This document shows positions 9,193 to 18,137 of a DNA stretch of 64,000 nucleotides, piece after piece. Position 1 is the stretch's first letter; each line of letters opens with the position of its first letter. Both the position numbers and the translations under genes were made by a program. Below the pieces are notes generated by a model, which saw only the letters and a program-made list of their open reading frames with translations, was not told where the DNA came from and searched no databases. This stretch comes from Psychrobacter urativorans. GTDB lineage: Bacteria; Pseudomonadota; Gammaproteobacteria; Pseudomonadales; Moraxellaceae. The stretch is from positions 1,240,001-1,304,000 of the forward strand of contig NZ_CP012678.1 of the NCBI RefSeq assembly GCF_001298525.1, in the 5' to 3' direction.

Positions 9193-11025
9193 TTATAGCG
9201 CTTTTGTACGTTCAATGAGCCACTCAAGCGCAGCGCCACTCACACGTTCATTGAGCTCAGCGTAGACTTGTGCATGATAATTATTTAGCCATTCTTTTTC
9301 TATTGGCGTTAATAATGACGGTTCAACCAAACGCGTATCTATTGGGCAATAAGTAACAGTTTCAAAATTTAAAAAATCGCCAAACGCTGTTTCAGTTGGC
9401 TGCTGTACAGGCATATTGACCATCAAGTTTTCGATACGGATGCCCCATTGTCCTTCACGATACAAGCCGGGTTCATTACTAGAAATCATCCCTGCTTTCA
9501 TCGCGCGCTCTTTTGGTGTGCTGGCGCTATAGGCAATCACTTGCGGACCTTCATGGACGTTTAAAAAGTAACCGACGCCATGTCCCGTACCGTGACCATA
9601 ATCCATCTGTGCTTGCCAGAGTGGCGCTCGGCAAATCGCATCAATCAATGGCGATGCAATACCATCAGGGAAATGTGCTTTTGCCAAAGCAATATGAGCT
9701 TTAAGCACGGTGGTAAAATCACGTTTGTGCTCAGCGTTCACTTGTCCAATACCAACGACGCGGGTAATATCGGTCGTACCGTTTTGATATTGCGCGCCTG
9801 AATCAATGAGTAATAAGCCGCCTTCACCCTCGCTCACATCTAAATAGCTAAAACTTTCTGGCGTAGCGCGATAATGCGGTAATGCACCATTTTCATTAAA
9901 GCCTGCAATCGTTGGAAAGCTTGGCGAGACATAATGCGGTTGTTTGCTGCGGACATCAATAAGCATACTATCAACGTCTAATTCACTTAAGCGCTCACCG
10001 TCTGCCAAACGCTGCTCAAAGGCTGCAAAAAACTCACATAATGCCGCCCCATCTTGACGCATGGCTTCGCGCACATGGTCAATGTCAGCATCAGCTTTGA
10101 CTGATTTTAGTAAGGTACTTGGCGCCATTTGCTCAATAAAGCCGACGTCATCGACCATTTTTGATAACGTTCCTACCGCCACTTTACTTGGGTCTAGTAA
10201 CAATAAGTCCTCTGGAGTCAGTGCGCCTAAAGCATCTTGTATTGCGTCATAATCCGCAAGGGTAATGCCGCTATCTTTTAAATTTTGCTCAATCTCTGCA
10301 CTGACTTTAGACTTATCAATAAATAAGGTGGCATTGCCTTCAGCATCTGAGTCAGCGGTGATTAGCATATGCGCTAAAAACACTGGATTATAATCAACAT
10401 CCGCACCGCGCAAATTGGTCAACCAAGCGATATCATCTAAACTGGATAATAAATGATGCGTTGCACCTGCCTCTGTCATACCTGTACGTACGGCTGCCAA
10501 CTTTGACGCCCCTGATTGCGCGACAAATTGTGCATCATGTGCGTATAGTTTTGCCGTTGGTAACGCTGGACGATCTGTCCAAATATTAGTGAGCACATCA
10601 CGGTCAGTAATTAAGGTAATATCATTGGCGTCAAAAGCGCTCAACAATCGGTCTTGCTCGGCAATAGACAGTACATTGCCATCAACCGCCACACTATCTC
10701 CTTCTTGGAGATTTGCGGCGAGCCAATCAATATGATTAGGCTGCTTTGGTGCCAGCTTTTGTAAACTGATCCCCGTATCTGCCAATTGCTCAGCGGCATG
10801 AACCCAATAGCGACTGTCTGTCCACAATCCTGCAAAATCAGCCGTCACCACCAACGTCCCCACTGAACCCGTGAACCCTGACAACCACAGGCGCGCTTGC
10901 CAATATTCCGGCAAATATTCAGATAAATGCGGATCCGCTGACGGCACAATAATGGCAGTAAGGTCTTGCTCAACAAGTGCTTGACGCAGGTTACTGATAC
11001 GATCATGAATATTTTGCTTATTCAT
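9193..11025 (-). CDS. Xaa-Pro aminopeptidase, M24B family
   Basis: Cytoplasmic metallopeptidase removing N-terminal residues ahead of proline. The 610-residue, three-domain layout matches the long XPNPEP1-type aminopeptidase P rather than the 440-residue E. coli PepP. It has two creatinase-like N-terminal domains (about 1-305), a pita-bread catalytic domain (310-560) and a C-terminal extension. The five metal ligands can be read: Asp408, Asp419, His482 (GHGTGHGVG), Glu517 (SSNEPGLY) and Glu532. It is upstream in the genome of a peptide transporter on the same strand, consistent with peptide use. The start follows AAGGAATACTCCA. Confidence 0.93.
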   Translation of the reverse strand: MNKQNIHDRISNLRQALVEQDLTAIIVPSADPHLSEYLPEYWQARLWLSGFTGSVGTLVVTADFAGLWTDSRYWVHAAEQLADTGISLQKLAPKQPNHIDWLAANLQEGDSVAVDGNVLSIAEQDRLLSAFDANDITLITDRDVLTNIWTDRPALPTAKLYAHDAQFVAQSGASKLAAVRTGMTEAGATHHLLSSLDDIAWLTNLRGADVDYNPVFLAHMLITADSDAEGNATLFIDKSKVSAEIEQNLKDSGITLADYDAIQDALGALTPEDLLLLDPSKVAVGTLSKMVDDVGFIEQMAPSTLLKSVKADADIDHVREAMRQDGAALCEFFAAFEQRLADGERLSELDVDSMLIDVRSKQPHYVSPSFPTIAGFNENGALPHYRATPESFSYLDVSEGEGGLLLIDSGAQYQNGTTDITRVVGIGQVNAEHKRDFTTVLKAHIALAKAHFPDGIASPLIDAICRAPLWQAQMDYGHGTGHGVGYFLNVHEGPQVIAYSASTPKERAMKAGMISSNEPGLYREGQWGIRIENLMVNMPVQQPTETAFGDFLNFETVTYCPIDTRLVEPSLLTPIEKEWLNNYHAQVYAELNERVSGAALEWLIERTKAL

Positions 11026-11285
11026 TGGAGTATTCCTTATTAATTGCTTGAAGATATTGCTTAAAGGTATTGCTTGGACTCGCTGCTTGGTTTAGCGTTA
11101 CGGTGTAAAAGCGCAAACGCTATATAACGACACTATTACGTTAACAAAACGATAGTTTTAATAAAATCATGTTGTTTCGATAGCGCACTGCGATGACCGT
11201 TATGCTAAAAACGTATCATACGATGTTTGGGCAAACTATCAGCTTTCAATGGTTTATGGATACTATTTGTCCCAATCCACCAATA

Positions 11286-11320
11286 AAATAAAAAACGTGC
11301 TATCAATGATGGTAGCACGT
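11286..11320 (-). terminator. terminator downstream of the peptide transporter
   Basis: Read on the minus strand, ACGTGCTA pairs with TAGCACGT around a 12-nt loop and runs into TTTTTTATTTTATT. It is about 55 bp beyond the transporter stop. The rest of the 347-bp gap 11026-11372 shows no gene. Confidence 0.85.
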
Positions 11321-11372
11321 CTGGTTATATTGCAAAAATATGTCCGTTATTTATCAGTCATTCATTTATTCA

Positions 11373-12872
11373 TTAACGCAACTGATCCGCCTGCTCACTC
11401 TTGTTAAGCATATTATTAACAGGCCTTGATAGTACTAATAATAAGATGGCGGTAGCTACCAAAAATATCGTCATGGTCGTAAATAAACCCGGTAACCCTT
11501 CGATTTTATCCGCTGACACGTAACCACCGAAGAAGGCGGCAACCAAATTACCCAGCGCCACAGAAGCAAAAAATAGCCCCATCATCTGACCTTGCATTCC
11601 TTTTGGCGCAAGCTTGGTCATAGCCGATAGTCCAACTGGACTGAGTGCCAATTCGCCAAGGGTAAGCAAAAATAAACTGCCGACCAACCATAAAGGTGAT
11701 GCCAAACCGCCTGCATTGGTCAAAATGCTTTTAGAGGCAAATATCATCAATGCAAAGCCTGCCGCTGCTAATAACATTCCCATTGCAAACTTGGTCATGC
11801 TATTTGGTTCAAGCCCACGATTGCCAAGTTTGACCCAAATAATACTCGCGATTGGGGCTAATAATAAGATAAATAGTGGATTCAATGATTGAAACCAAAT
11901 ACTGGGTATCTCAAAGCCTAAAACATTAAGGTCGGTATAATTATCAGCAAATAAGTTAAATGACGTTGGTTGCTGCTCAAAGCTTGACCAAAATAGCGTC
12001 GAGCCAATAATCAATATGAAGCAAATCAACAACCGCAGCTTATCGGTTTTATCCAGTCGTGGTGAGATGAACATCACCGCAAAATATAATAGAACGACGG
12101 CAGCAATAATATAGGTCATATATTCTGCCACCATTTCAGGCGCAAATGGGAGGATACCCGACGCCACCAACACGACAAGGAGAGCTAATAAGCCAATAAA
12201 GCCGGCTACCCAGCGACCGACATTTTTGAAGCGACCGCTCGTTTGTTCCCATTCAGGACTAATATTTTTGGCACGCGCATAACGATTTAACGTTTTTTTG
12301 GCTGAAAAGCGATAAATCAGCAAGGACGCCAACATACCAAGACCGCCGACCCCAAAACCGACATGCCACATGCCTTTTTCTTTAAACACGCCGACAATAA
12401 GTGCTGCTAATAACGCACCAATATTGATACCCATATAAAATAAGGTAAAACCGCCATCACGGCGCGAATCACCTCTGGGATACAACGCCCCAACCATCAC
12501 TGAAATACAGGTTTTAAATAACCCTGAACCAAGCACAATGCACATCAGCCCGACGAAAAATAGCGTCATACCAAATATAGCGGATAGCGCAATACATAAA
12601 TGACCAAGCGCAATGATAATACTGCCCCACCATAGCGCACGCTCTTGACCGAGCCAATTATCAGCCAACCAACCACCCGGTACTGCTGCTAAATAAAGTG
12701 AGCCGGCAAAAATACCATAGATAGCCGATGCAGTGGCTTCGTCAAAACCAAAACCGCCACTACCAACTGTCGCCACCATAAAGAGTACCAATAGCGGGCG
12801 AATACTATAATAAGAAAATCGCTCCCACATCTCGGTAAAAAATAACGGACGTAGCGGTTTGGGATGCCCCAT
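11373..12872 (-). CDS. POT/PTR2-family proton-dependent oligopeptide transporter
   Basis: Inner-membrane major-facilitator peptide:H+ symporter, 499 residues with about 14 hydrophobic segments, typical of DtpT-like members. The ExxER-type motif FFTEMWERFSYY is at residues 11-22, and the PTR2 signature GGWLADNWLGQERALWWG follows at about 66-83. Further in are the FYMGINIGALLAA segment and a second-half GELALSPVGLSAMTKLAP motif. The annotated start (12872) has a poor ribosome binding site. A much better start lies 63 bp upstream at 12935, in the same frame, but its eighth codon is TAA. The protein as given lacks only about 21 cytoplasmic residues and should fold. See the leader entry. Confidence 0.9.
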   Translation of the reverse strand: MGHPKPLRPLFFTEMWERFSYYSIRPLLVLFMVATVGSGGFGFDEATASAIYGIFAGSLYLAAVPGGWLADNWLGQERALWWGSIIIALGHLCIALSAIFGMTLFFVGLMCIVLGSGLFKTCISVMVGALYPRGDSRRDGGFTLFYMGINIGALLAALIVGVFKEKGMWHVGFGVGGLGMLASLLIYRFSAKKTLNRYARAKNISPEWEQTSGRFKNVGRWVAGFIGLLALLVVLVASGILPFAPEMVAEYMTYIIAAVVLLYFAVMFISPRLDKTDKLRLLICFILIIGSTLFWSSFEQQPTSFNLFADNYTDLNVLGFEIPSIWFQSLNPLFILLLAPIASIIWVKLGNRGLEPNSMTKFAMGMLLAAAGFALMIFASKSILTNAGGLASPLWLVGSLFLLTLGELALSPVGLSAMTKLAPKGMQGQMMGLFFASVALGNLVAAFFGGYVSADKIEGLPGLFTTMTIFLVATAILLLVLSRPVNNMLNKSEQADQLR

Positions 12873-12911
12873 AAATCCATCTTCTAGCGCGGCTAGTTCT
12901 GCCGCACTAAA

Positions 12912-12935
12912 TTATGTTTGTGATTCCGTGCTCAT
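12912..12935 (-). pseudogene. interrupted native N-terminus (7-codon leader ending in TAA) of the peptide transporter
   Basis: On the minus strand an ATG at 12935 sits behind a strong AAAGGAATAAAATC site and reads MSTESQT then TAA (12914-12912). The frame continues open as FSAAELAALEDGF into the transporter Met at 12872, exactly 21 codons from the first ATG. The continuing residues look like a normal cytoplasmic N-terminus. So the TAA is either a nonsense change (for example CAA to TAA), a sequencing error, or a genuine short leader with re-initiation. Confidence 0.7.
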
Positions 12936-13073
12936 GATTTTATTCCTTTAAATACCACTATTATGATGACCCACCCCTTGATTATGCTGTTAGGCGATCA
13001 TATAGGCGGATTATTGTTTCATCTGAATTTAAACAAGTAAAGGACAAACTGTTCATTCATTAGTCAGATTTCC

Positions 13074-13115
13074 ATAAAAAAACCTCGCGCCCAGTAACTG
13101 GGAGCGAGGTTTTTT
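13074..13115. terminator. terminator hairpin upstream of the peptide transporter region
   Basis: AAAAAAACCTCGC-g-CCCAG-taa-CTGGG-a-GCGAGGTTTTTT forms a long stem with one internal mismatch and T tracts on both strands. It lies downstream (minus strand) of the Ala-rich membrane protein gene and separates it from the transporter. The gap 12936-13279 otherwise contains no gene. Confidence 0.9.
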
Positions 13116-13239
13116 GTGACTAACAATAGCCATTATTTCAAAGTATAAGGCTCATCAATAAATATGCCTAATTAAAATAGCGGCTAGTACTTTCGATTGT
13201 TAGCCATAGTATGTCTGTTAAAAATGTGCGACAGTTCGA

Positions 13240-13287
13240 CAGTCTAACTATTTTATAGCCTAACTATTCTACAGTCTAATTACTGTG
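13240..13287. repeat. 16-bp imperfect tandem repeat, three copies, across a stop codon
   Basis: Units at 13240-13255, 13256-13271 and 13272-13287 share the core AG(T/C)CTAA(C/T)TA. The last unit covers the TAA stop codon of the gene that ends at 13280 on the minus strand. On that strand the copies contain TAG triplets in shifting frames. Confidence 0.8.
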
Positions 13288-13678
13288 CCGTTGCCGTTTT
13301 ATCAGCATTGCCATCTGTTTTTTCAGCGGGCGCAGCGGCATCGGTAGCCGCTTTATCTGCAGCAGCAGGGGCAGTTGCGGTAGCCGATTCAGCAGGTGCT
13401 GGTGCAGCACTGCTATCAGTAGCCGTTGCTGCTGGCGCAACAGTGGCATCCGCTTTAGCTGTGGCAGTATCTGCTGCTGGAGCAGCGGCGACCGCTTCAA
13501 CTGGCGCGGCGGCAGCGGCAGCTTCATCAACTGGGGCTTCAGGGGCAACGTGATGACCTGCTGGGCGTAAGTAGGCTGAAACAGCAATCAGTAAGACGAT
13601 TGCTAAAAATAAGCCAACACCGCCCAACGCAAACATAAATTCTTTCTTAGGGTTGTTTTCGACAATATGTTCTGACAT
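13280..13678 (-). CDS. Ala/Pro-rich single-pass membrane protein
   Basis: Unrecognised 132-residue protein. The ATG at 13678 is chosen because GGTGGAG sits 7 nt upstream; an in-frame GTG at 13696 is less likely. A short charged N-terminus (MSEHIVENNPKKE) is followed by one membrane helix (about residues 14-35). After it comes a low-complexity tail of Ala, Pro, Thr, Glu and Asp, probably exposed to the periplasm. The tail may act as a flexible spacer, but no catalytic domain is present. It is 117 bp upstream of the end of lnt on the same strand, so it could be co-transcribed with corC-lnt; no strong terminator lies between. Function unknown. Confidence 0.75.
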   Translation of the reverse strand: MSEHIVENNPKKEFMFALGGVGLFLAIVLLIAVSAYLRPAGHHVAPEAPVDEAAAAAAPVEAVAAAPAADTATAKADATVAPAATATDSSAAPAPAESATATAPAAADKAATDAAAPAEKTDGNADKTATAQ

Positions 13679-13813
13679 ACCTGCTCCACCTTGCACAAAA
13701 AATATTTAAAATATTGGTCTATTATATCGCAATTTATACCGATTTGTTAAAACCCTTAACTATTTAAAGGAATTATTATCGAGGATTTGCTCATAAGGCT
13801 GTGATAAGCGTTT

Positions 13814-15388
13814 TTATTGACCCAAACGAGCACGAGTAGTCGAGCGTTTGCCGAGATAACTTAATAATAATAATAACGCAATAATGATTAAGATAGGATA
13901 ATTACCCATGCTCATAAACGGCGTATTACCGACCCGCGCCTGAATATCACCACGTAGCACGGTGCGTTCAAACTGCGGTGCGCGCTTGACGATACGACCT
14001 TGGTGGTCAATGATGGCTGTCACGCCGGTATTGGTCGCGCGTATAAACCAGCGTCCATTTTCAAGGGCACGCATTTGTACCATTTGTAGATGTTGCAACG
14101 GACCTGCGGACGTGCCAAACCACGCATCATTGGAGATGGTCAATAAAAAATCCGTATTCAGCGCATTTTTCCGCGTGGTGTCGGGATACGCCACTTCATA
14201 ACAAATAGCCGTGCCCAAATTATGACCGCGTACATGCAGTGGTGATTGCTTGTCACTACCGCGGCTATAGCTCATGATATCTTGGCTACCCGCTAGATTT
14301 GGCAGAATATCAAAGAGCCCTTGAAAAGGAATATACTCACCAAAAGGCACCAGACGTTGCTTTTTATACATCCCATCTGCTTCAGCACCGAGCGCAATGA
14401 CACTATTATAAAAGGGTGGATACTTATCAATTTTAGGATTAAATGCCGCTTCATCTCTATAAGGAATGCCGGTTATCCACGTGGTATTGGTGGCTTTCGC
14501 CATTTTTACCATTTCACTGATAAAGCCAACCGCCTCATCTTGAAACATGGGAATAGACGATTCAGGCCATAAAACAATATCACGTCCCCACTCAGTACGC
14601 GTTAACGTCGCATAAATCTTCAACGTTTCAATTTGATATTCCGTCAGCCATTTTAAATCTTGCGGAATATTACCTTGGATTAATGATACTGATAAATCTG
14701 GTGTACCTTTCGGCTTCGTCCATTGAGGATTAATGAGCCACAAAAAGGTACTGACCACCAATAACGCGATAGGTGCAATCATATAACGTCCGCGACGACG
14801 TAACAACTCTACAATACTTGCCGCGAATAACACCGCCACAAAAGAGACGGCAAACACGCCTGCCACGGGCGCAAGTGACGACAACCAACGTTGCTCAGTA
14901 AAGGCGTAACCGACGAATAACCAAGGAAATCCCGTAAACAGCCACGTTTTCAGCCACTCTTGTAATATCCATAAGGCGGCAAACGATAAAGGCTGCTTAC
15001 CCACTACCCGATTAAACATCAGCGCCAAAAAGCCATGGAACAATCCCATGCCAAGACCCATGATGGCAATCATAATCAGCGCCAACCACGCCGGCGTAGC
15101 GCCATAATCGTGAATGGAGGTATACAGCCAAAATGCACCGACACACCACAGCCCCATGCCATAAGCCTCACCGATCATAAACGCCCGTTTGCCACTCATC
15201 TCAGGCAATAACAGCGCATATAAAATAGCCGGTGACACAATAGCGAGCGGCCATATGCCATAAGGCGCCAGCGCAAATAAAAATAGTGCACCAGCCAACC
15301 AAGCCATGACCATCGTTTGCCATAATGGCATTTTTTTAGACTTATTAGCATTTAACCGCTTTTGTAAATCTACTGTAGACAGGCGCAT
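13814..15388 (-). CDS. lnt: apolipoprotein N-acyltransferase
   Basis: Inner-membrane enzyme that adds the third acyl chain to the N-terminal cysteine of lipoproteins, the last maturation step before Lol transport. It has 524 residues. The N-terminal half has 6-7 membrane helices (about 28-220). The periplasmic nitrilase domain carries the catalytic triad: Glu276 (WPESS), Lys343 (Y-x-K before RLVPFGEY) and Cys396 (AICYEVAYP), closely matching E267/K335/C387 of E. coli. A final membrane helix ends the protein. It lies downstream of a corC homologue, as in the ybeX-lnt pair, although a terminator hairpin separates them here. Confidence 0.96.
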   Translation of the reverse strand: MRLSTVDLQKRLNANKSKKMPLWQTMVMAWLAGALFLFALAPYGIWPLAIVSPAILYALLLPEMSGKRAFMIGEAYGMGLWCVGAFWLYTSIHDYGATPAWLALIMIAIMGLGMGLFHGFLALMFNRVVGKQPLSFAALWILQEWLKTWLFTGFPWLFVGYAFTEQRWLSSLAPVAGVFAVSFVAVLFAASIVELLRRRGRYMIAPIALLVVSTFLWLINPQWTKPKGTPDLSVSLIQGNIPQDLKWLTEYQIETLKIYATLTRTEWGRDIVLWPESSIPMFQDEAVGFISEMVKMAKATNTTWITGIPYRDEAAFNPKIDKYPPFYNSVIALGAEADGMYKKQRLVPFGEYIPFQGLFDILPNLAGSQDIMSYSRGSDKQSPLHVRGHNLGTAICYEVAYPDTTRKNALNTDFLLTISNDAWFGTSAGPLQHLQMVQMRALENGRWFIRATNTGVTAIIDHQGRIVKRAPQFERTVLRGDIQARVGNTPFMSMGNYPILIIIALLLLLSYLGKRSTTRARLGQ

Positions 15389-15580
15389 ATCAATTATCCA
15401 AGATGACAGAACTTAAAACCAAAAAATCAATTTCTAGGGGCATTTGAGGACAGTCTATCAACATAAAACTGCTCTCAAAATTAAACCCGCCTATGATAAC
15501 AGTCTGTATCAATAAATGGAAAAAATTGCGCTCCTTGAACAGCAAGTCTTTAACCCTACATTTATAAAAATTTAAGCCAT

Positions 15581-15607
15581 AAAAAACACGACCGCAATCG
15601 TGTTTTT
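15581..15607. terminator. terminator between corC and lnt
   Basis: AAAAAACACGA pairs with TCGTGTTTTT around a 6-nt loop, with A/T tracts on both sides. It lies about 35 bp past the corC stop, in the 254-bp gap before lnt, and suggests lnt has its own promoter or relies on read-through. Confidence 0.85.
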
Positions 15608-15642
15608 ATTATTTAAGCCAACGAATATATTAAAATAGAAGC

Positions 15643-16542
15643 CTAATGACTACCGATTAATAATTGCTTATCAGGATCGGTCTTGGTCAATTCTAAATTA
15701 TGAATAGATCGCCCTTCGACATCGGTCACCGTAATCTGCCAATCATCTATTTTTATACTTTCCCCTTCCAAGTCGCCGACATGACCCAGCGTTTGCATCA
15801 CAAGCCCGCCCATAGTATCGACATCGGTATCATCAAAATGACTGCCCAACTCATCATTACAGTCTTCAATAACCGTAGAGGCTTGTACCAACCACGTATT
15901 GGGCTTTTCTGGATGCACAACGATATTATTAATATCACTGTCTTCATCGAAATCATCGTGTTCATCAACGATATCGCCGACAATTTCTTCGAGTAAATCT
16001 TCCATCGTCACGATGCCAGCAAAGTTACCAAACTCATCGACTACTACTGCCATGTGAACTTGGGTGCGTTGTAGTGAACGTAATAAGGTATCAGAACGCG
16101 CCGTTTCGCTAATATATAGTGGCTGGCGCACCAAATCTTTTAGGCGTTTACTATTAATTTTATCGTCTTCGTCGCGCACCATATGCACTAAGAGCGGTAT
16201 CAAGTCTTTCGCAAGTAAGATACCGATAACGGCATCATCATCTTGGCTATCAAACACGGGATAACGCGAATGGGTGGTCTCAAGAATGATATCCATCACT
16301 TCTGCAAGGCTGGTGCTTTCGTGCAACCCTATCACTTGCGGACGTGGAGTCATGATTTCGCGAACTTGGGTCGCAGGTAAATCAAGCACGCCTTCTAACA
16401 TATCAACGGTATCAGGTTCTAAAAACTGGCGTGACTGTTGTACCAAGCTAATCAGTTCATCACGGGTTTCGGGGGCGGTCGATAGCCAGCGTTTTAAGCC
16501 GCGCATCGACCAACTACTCGGGCTGGGAGTGTCGTCAGACAT
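15643..16542 (-). CDS. corC: CorC/HlyC-family CBS-domain protein (YbeX type)
   Basis: Soluble 299-residue protein of the CorC group, linked in E. coli to Mg2+/Co2+ efflux and ribosome integrity (YbeX). A CBS pair occupies about residues 65-190, starting at IMTPRPQVIGL and including the conserved VVVDEFGNFAGIVTMEDLLEEIVGDI. A CorC_HlyC transporter-associated domain follows (about 205-290, with MGGLVMQTLGHVGDLEGES). No DUF21 membrane domain is present, so this is the short form. It is upstream of lnt, as in E. coli. The symbol follows common usage; the transport role is not certain. Confidence 0.9.
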   Translation of the reverse strand: MSDDTPSPSSWSMRGLKRWLSTAPETRDELISLVQQSRQFLEPDTVDMLEGVLDLPATQVREIMTPRPQVIGLHESTSLAEVMDIILETTHSRYPVFDSQDDDAVIGILLAKDLIPLLVHMVRDEDDKINSKRLKDLVRQPLYISETARSDTLLRSLQRTQVHMAVVVDEFGNFAGIVTMEDLLEEIVGDIVDEHDDFDEDSDINNIVVHPEKPNTWLVQASTVIEDCNDELGSHFDDTDVDTMGGLVMQTLGHVGDLEGESIKIDDWQITVTDVEGRSIHNLELTKTDPDKQLLIGSH

Positions 16543-16807
16543 GGTGGTGTGAGTTAACCTCTTTAATTAATGATAAGAAAAATAGTAAATGGGGATAAAA
16601 GTTTTCGATAAAAGGTTTCAATAAAAATAGGCAATCGTAAATAAAAATCCCGGATAAATTTTACCTTAAAACCAGTAGTGCAAACTAAATTAGCTTCACT
16701 TTATCGCAAGCTTACTCGACATTCAACGACAAATTTATCCAAATTGTATTGTCAGCGTGTTATAAATTTTGCTATGGTCAAAATCTATATTTACTTAATC
16801 GGCACTT

Positions 16808-18127
16808 ATGTTCCCTCGCTCTTTTTTTTCACGCTTATTATCGACGCGTACCAACTCTCACAATATAGCCATTCGCCATAAAAACGGCAGTTGCCAGCAC
16901 CACAAATGGCGACATTATATTGTGCAATTTTTTATCGCGCTCGCCTTGGTATTATCTGCCGTTTGGTTACTGATGGCAATTTGGTATCAATTTGGCGCCC
17001 ATGCGACGGTTACTTGGCTGACAACGATTGTGATTGTGAGTTTATTGACTGCATTATTAAGTGTGCGCTACTTACCTAAGCGCGTCACTAATGCAATCTT
17101 TAATAAATCATTTACCAGTAAACCCCCTCTTACTAAAAACCTTACTCATAACCATACTGTCGATAAAAATACTGGCGATAAAAACACCATTATTAATAAA
17201 GCCACCAAATGGCTGGCACGATTATATATTGGCGTTTGGGTTATTGGTCTTGGCTGGTTTATTTCTATCGCCCCGCAACAACTGCGTGATTGGAAACCAG
17301 AAGTTGGCGAGAGGCTGTCGTACACGCGCGATGCCAATAACTCAGATTTGGTGACTTTTAATAATGTGCGTAATTTTGATTGGCACAGTGGTGACGATGC
17401 GACCGAGCGTTGGGAGACGCGCACGGTCGATATGAGTAAACTGTCCGGCGTTGATGTGATTAACTCATACTGGATGGGACCGTTAATTGCTCATACTTTG
17501 GTGAGTTTTCGTTTTGAAGATGATAGACCGCTGTCATTTTCGCTAGAAATACGTAAAGAAAATGGCGAGTCATTTTCGGCATTGGGCGGATTTTTTAAAC
17601 GTTATGAGCTGAGTTTAATTGCCGCAGAAGAGCGTGATATTATTTATACGCGGAGTAATGCGCGCGGTGAACAAGTCTATTTATTTCCTGTCAGCCATCT
17701 TCAACAGCGCGAAGTCAAATCATTATTTGAGTCTTACTTAACCGCTGCTGATGAACTCAACGCCGAACCCGCGTGGTACAACACGTTGACCAGTAACTGT
17801 ACCAATATTATTTTTTATATGGCACGTGTCGTCAGCGGTGAGCGGCTGCCGTGGGATTATCGCATTTGGGTATCCGGTTGGCTGCCAAATTATCTTTATG
17901 ATTTAGGCATGCTTGATGCCAGTCCTCAAAACAACACTCAGTCTGCGAACAACGCTCAATCATGGTCAATGGATACATGGTATGAGCGCGCGCACATCAA
18001 TCCTAAAGTTAAAGGCTTTAATAACAGTAACAATATTCATGGCAGTGAGTTTTCAATGCAAATTCGCCAAGGTATTCCGATTCCACCGCTGGCTGACCGC
18101 CATGCCATACGCGTTAATCCCAACTAA
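16808..18127 (+). CDS. DUF4105 (Lnb N-terminal type) membrane protein
   Basis: A 439-residue protein with a basic N-terminus, two closely spaced membrane helices (about 38-60 and 66-85), a possible third helix (about 138-155) and then a large extracytoplasmic domain. The domain matches DUF4105, renamed after the periplasmic domain of Lnb lipoprotein acyltransferases. It has a conserved IAHTLVSFRF (His), SLEIRKE, an EERDIIYTRS segment, a VYLFPVSHLQ strand, and TSNCTNIIF (Cys). Lnb uses a Cys/His pair. Whether Gram-negative members acylate lipoproteins is not established. It begins 265 bp from divergent corC-lnt. The ribosome binding site is weak, and the start could lie further in. Confidence 0.8.
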   Translation: MFPRSFFSRLLSTRTNSHNIAIRHKNGSCQHHKWRHYIVQFFIALALVLSAVWLLMAIWYQFGAHATVTWLTTIVIVSLLTALLSVRYLPKRVTNAIFNKSFTSKPPLTKNLTHNHTVDKNTGDKNTIINKATKWLARLYIGVWVIGLGWFISIAPQQLRDWKPEVGERLSYTRDANNSDLVTFNNVRNFDWHSGDDATERWETRTVDMSKLSGVDVINSYWMGPLIAHTLVSFRFEDDRPLSFSLEIRKENGESFSALGGFFKRYELSLIAAEERDIIYTRSNARGEQVYLFPVSHLQQREVKSLFESYLTAADELNAEPAWYNTLTSNCTNIIFYMARVVSGERLPWDYRIWVSGWLPNYLYDLGMLDASPQNNTQSANNAQSWSMDTWYERAHINPKVKGFNNSNNIHGSEFSMQIRQGIPIPPLADRHAIRVNPN

Positions 18128-18137
18128 AGAATACGAA

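Noticed and set aside
13308..13553. Ala/Ser-rich open frame on the plus strand
   Set aside because: It is opposite the Ala/Pro-rich membrane protein gene; GC-rich low-complexity coding leaves antisense frames open.
13814..18127. Novel multi-gene defence island
   Set aside because: The genes are recognisable envelope and housekeeping functions; only the KAP NTPase at 25251 is a plausible defence gene, and it is alone.
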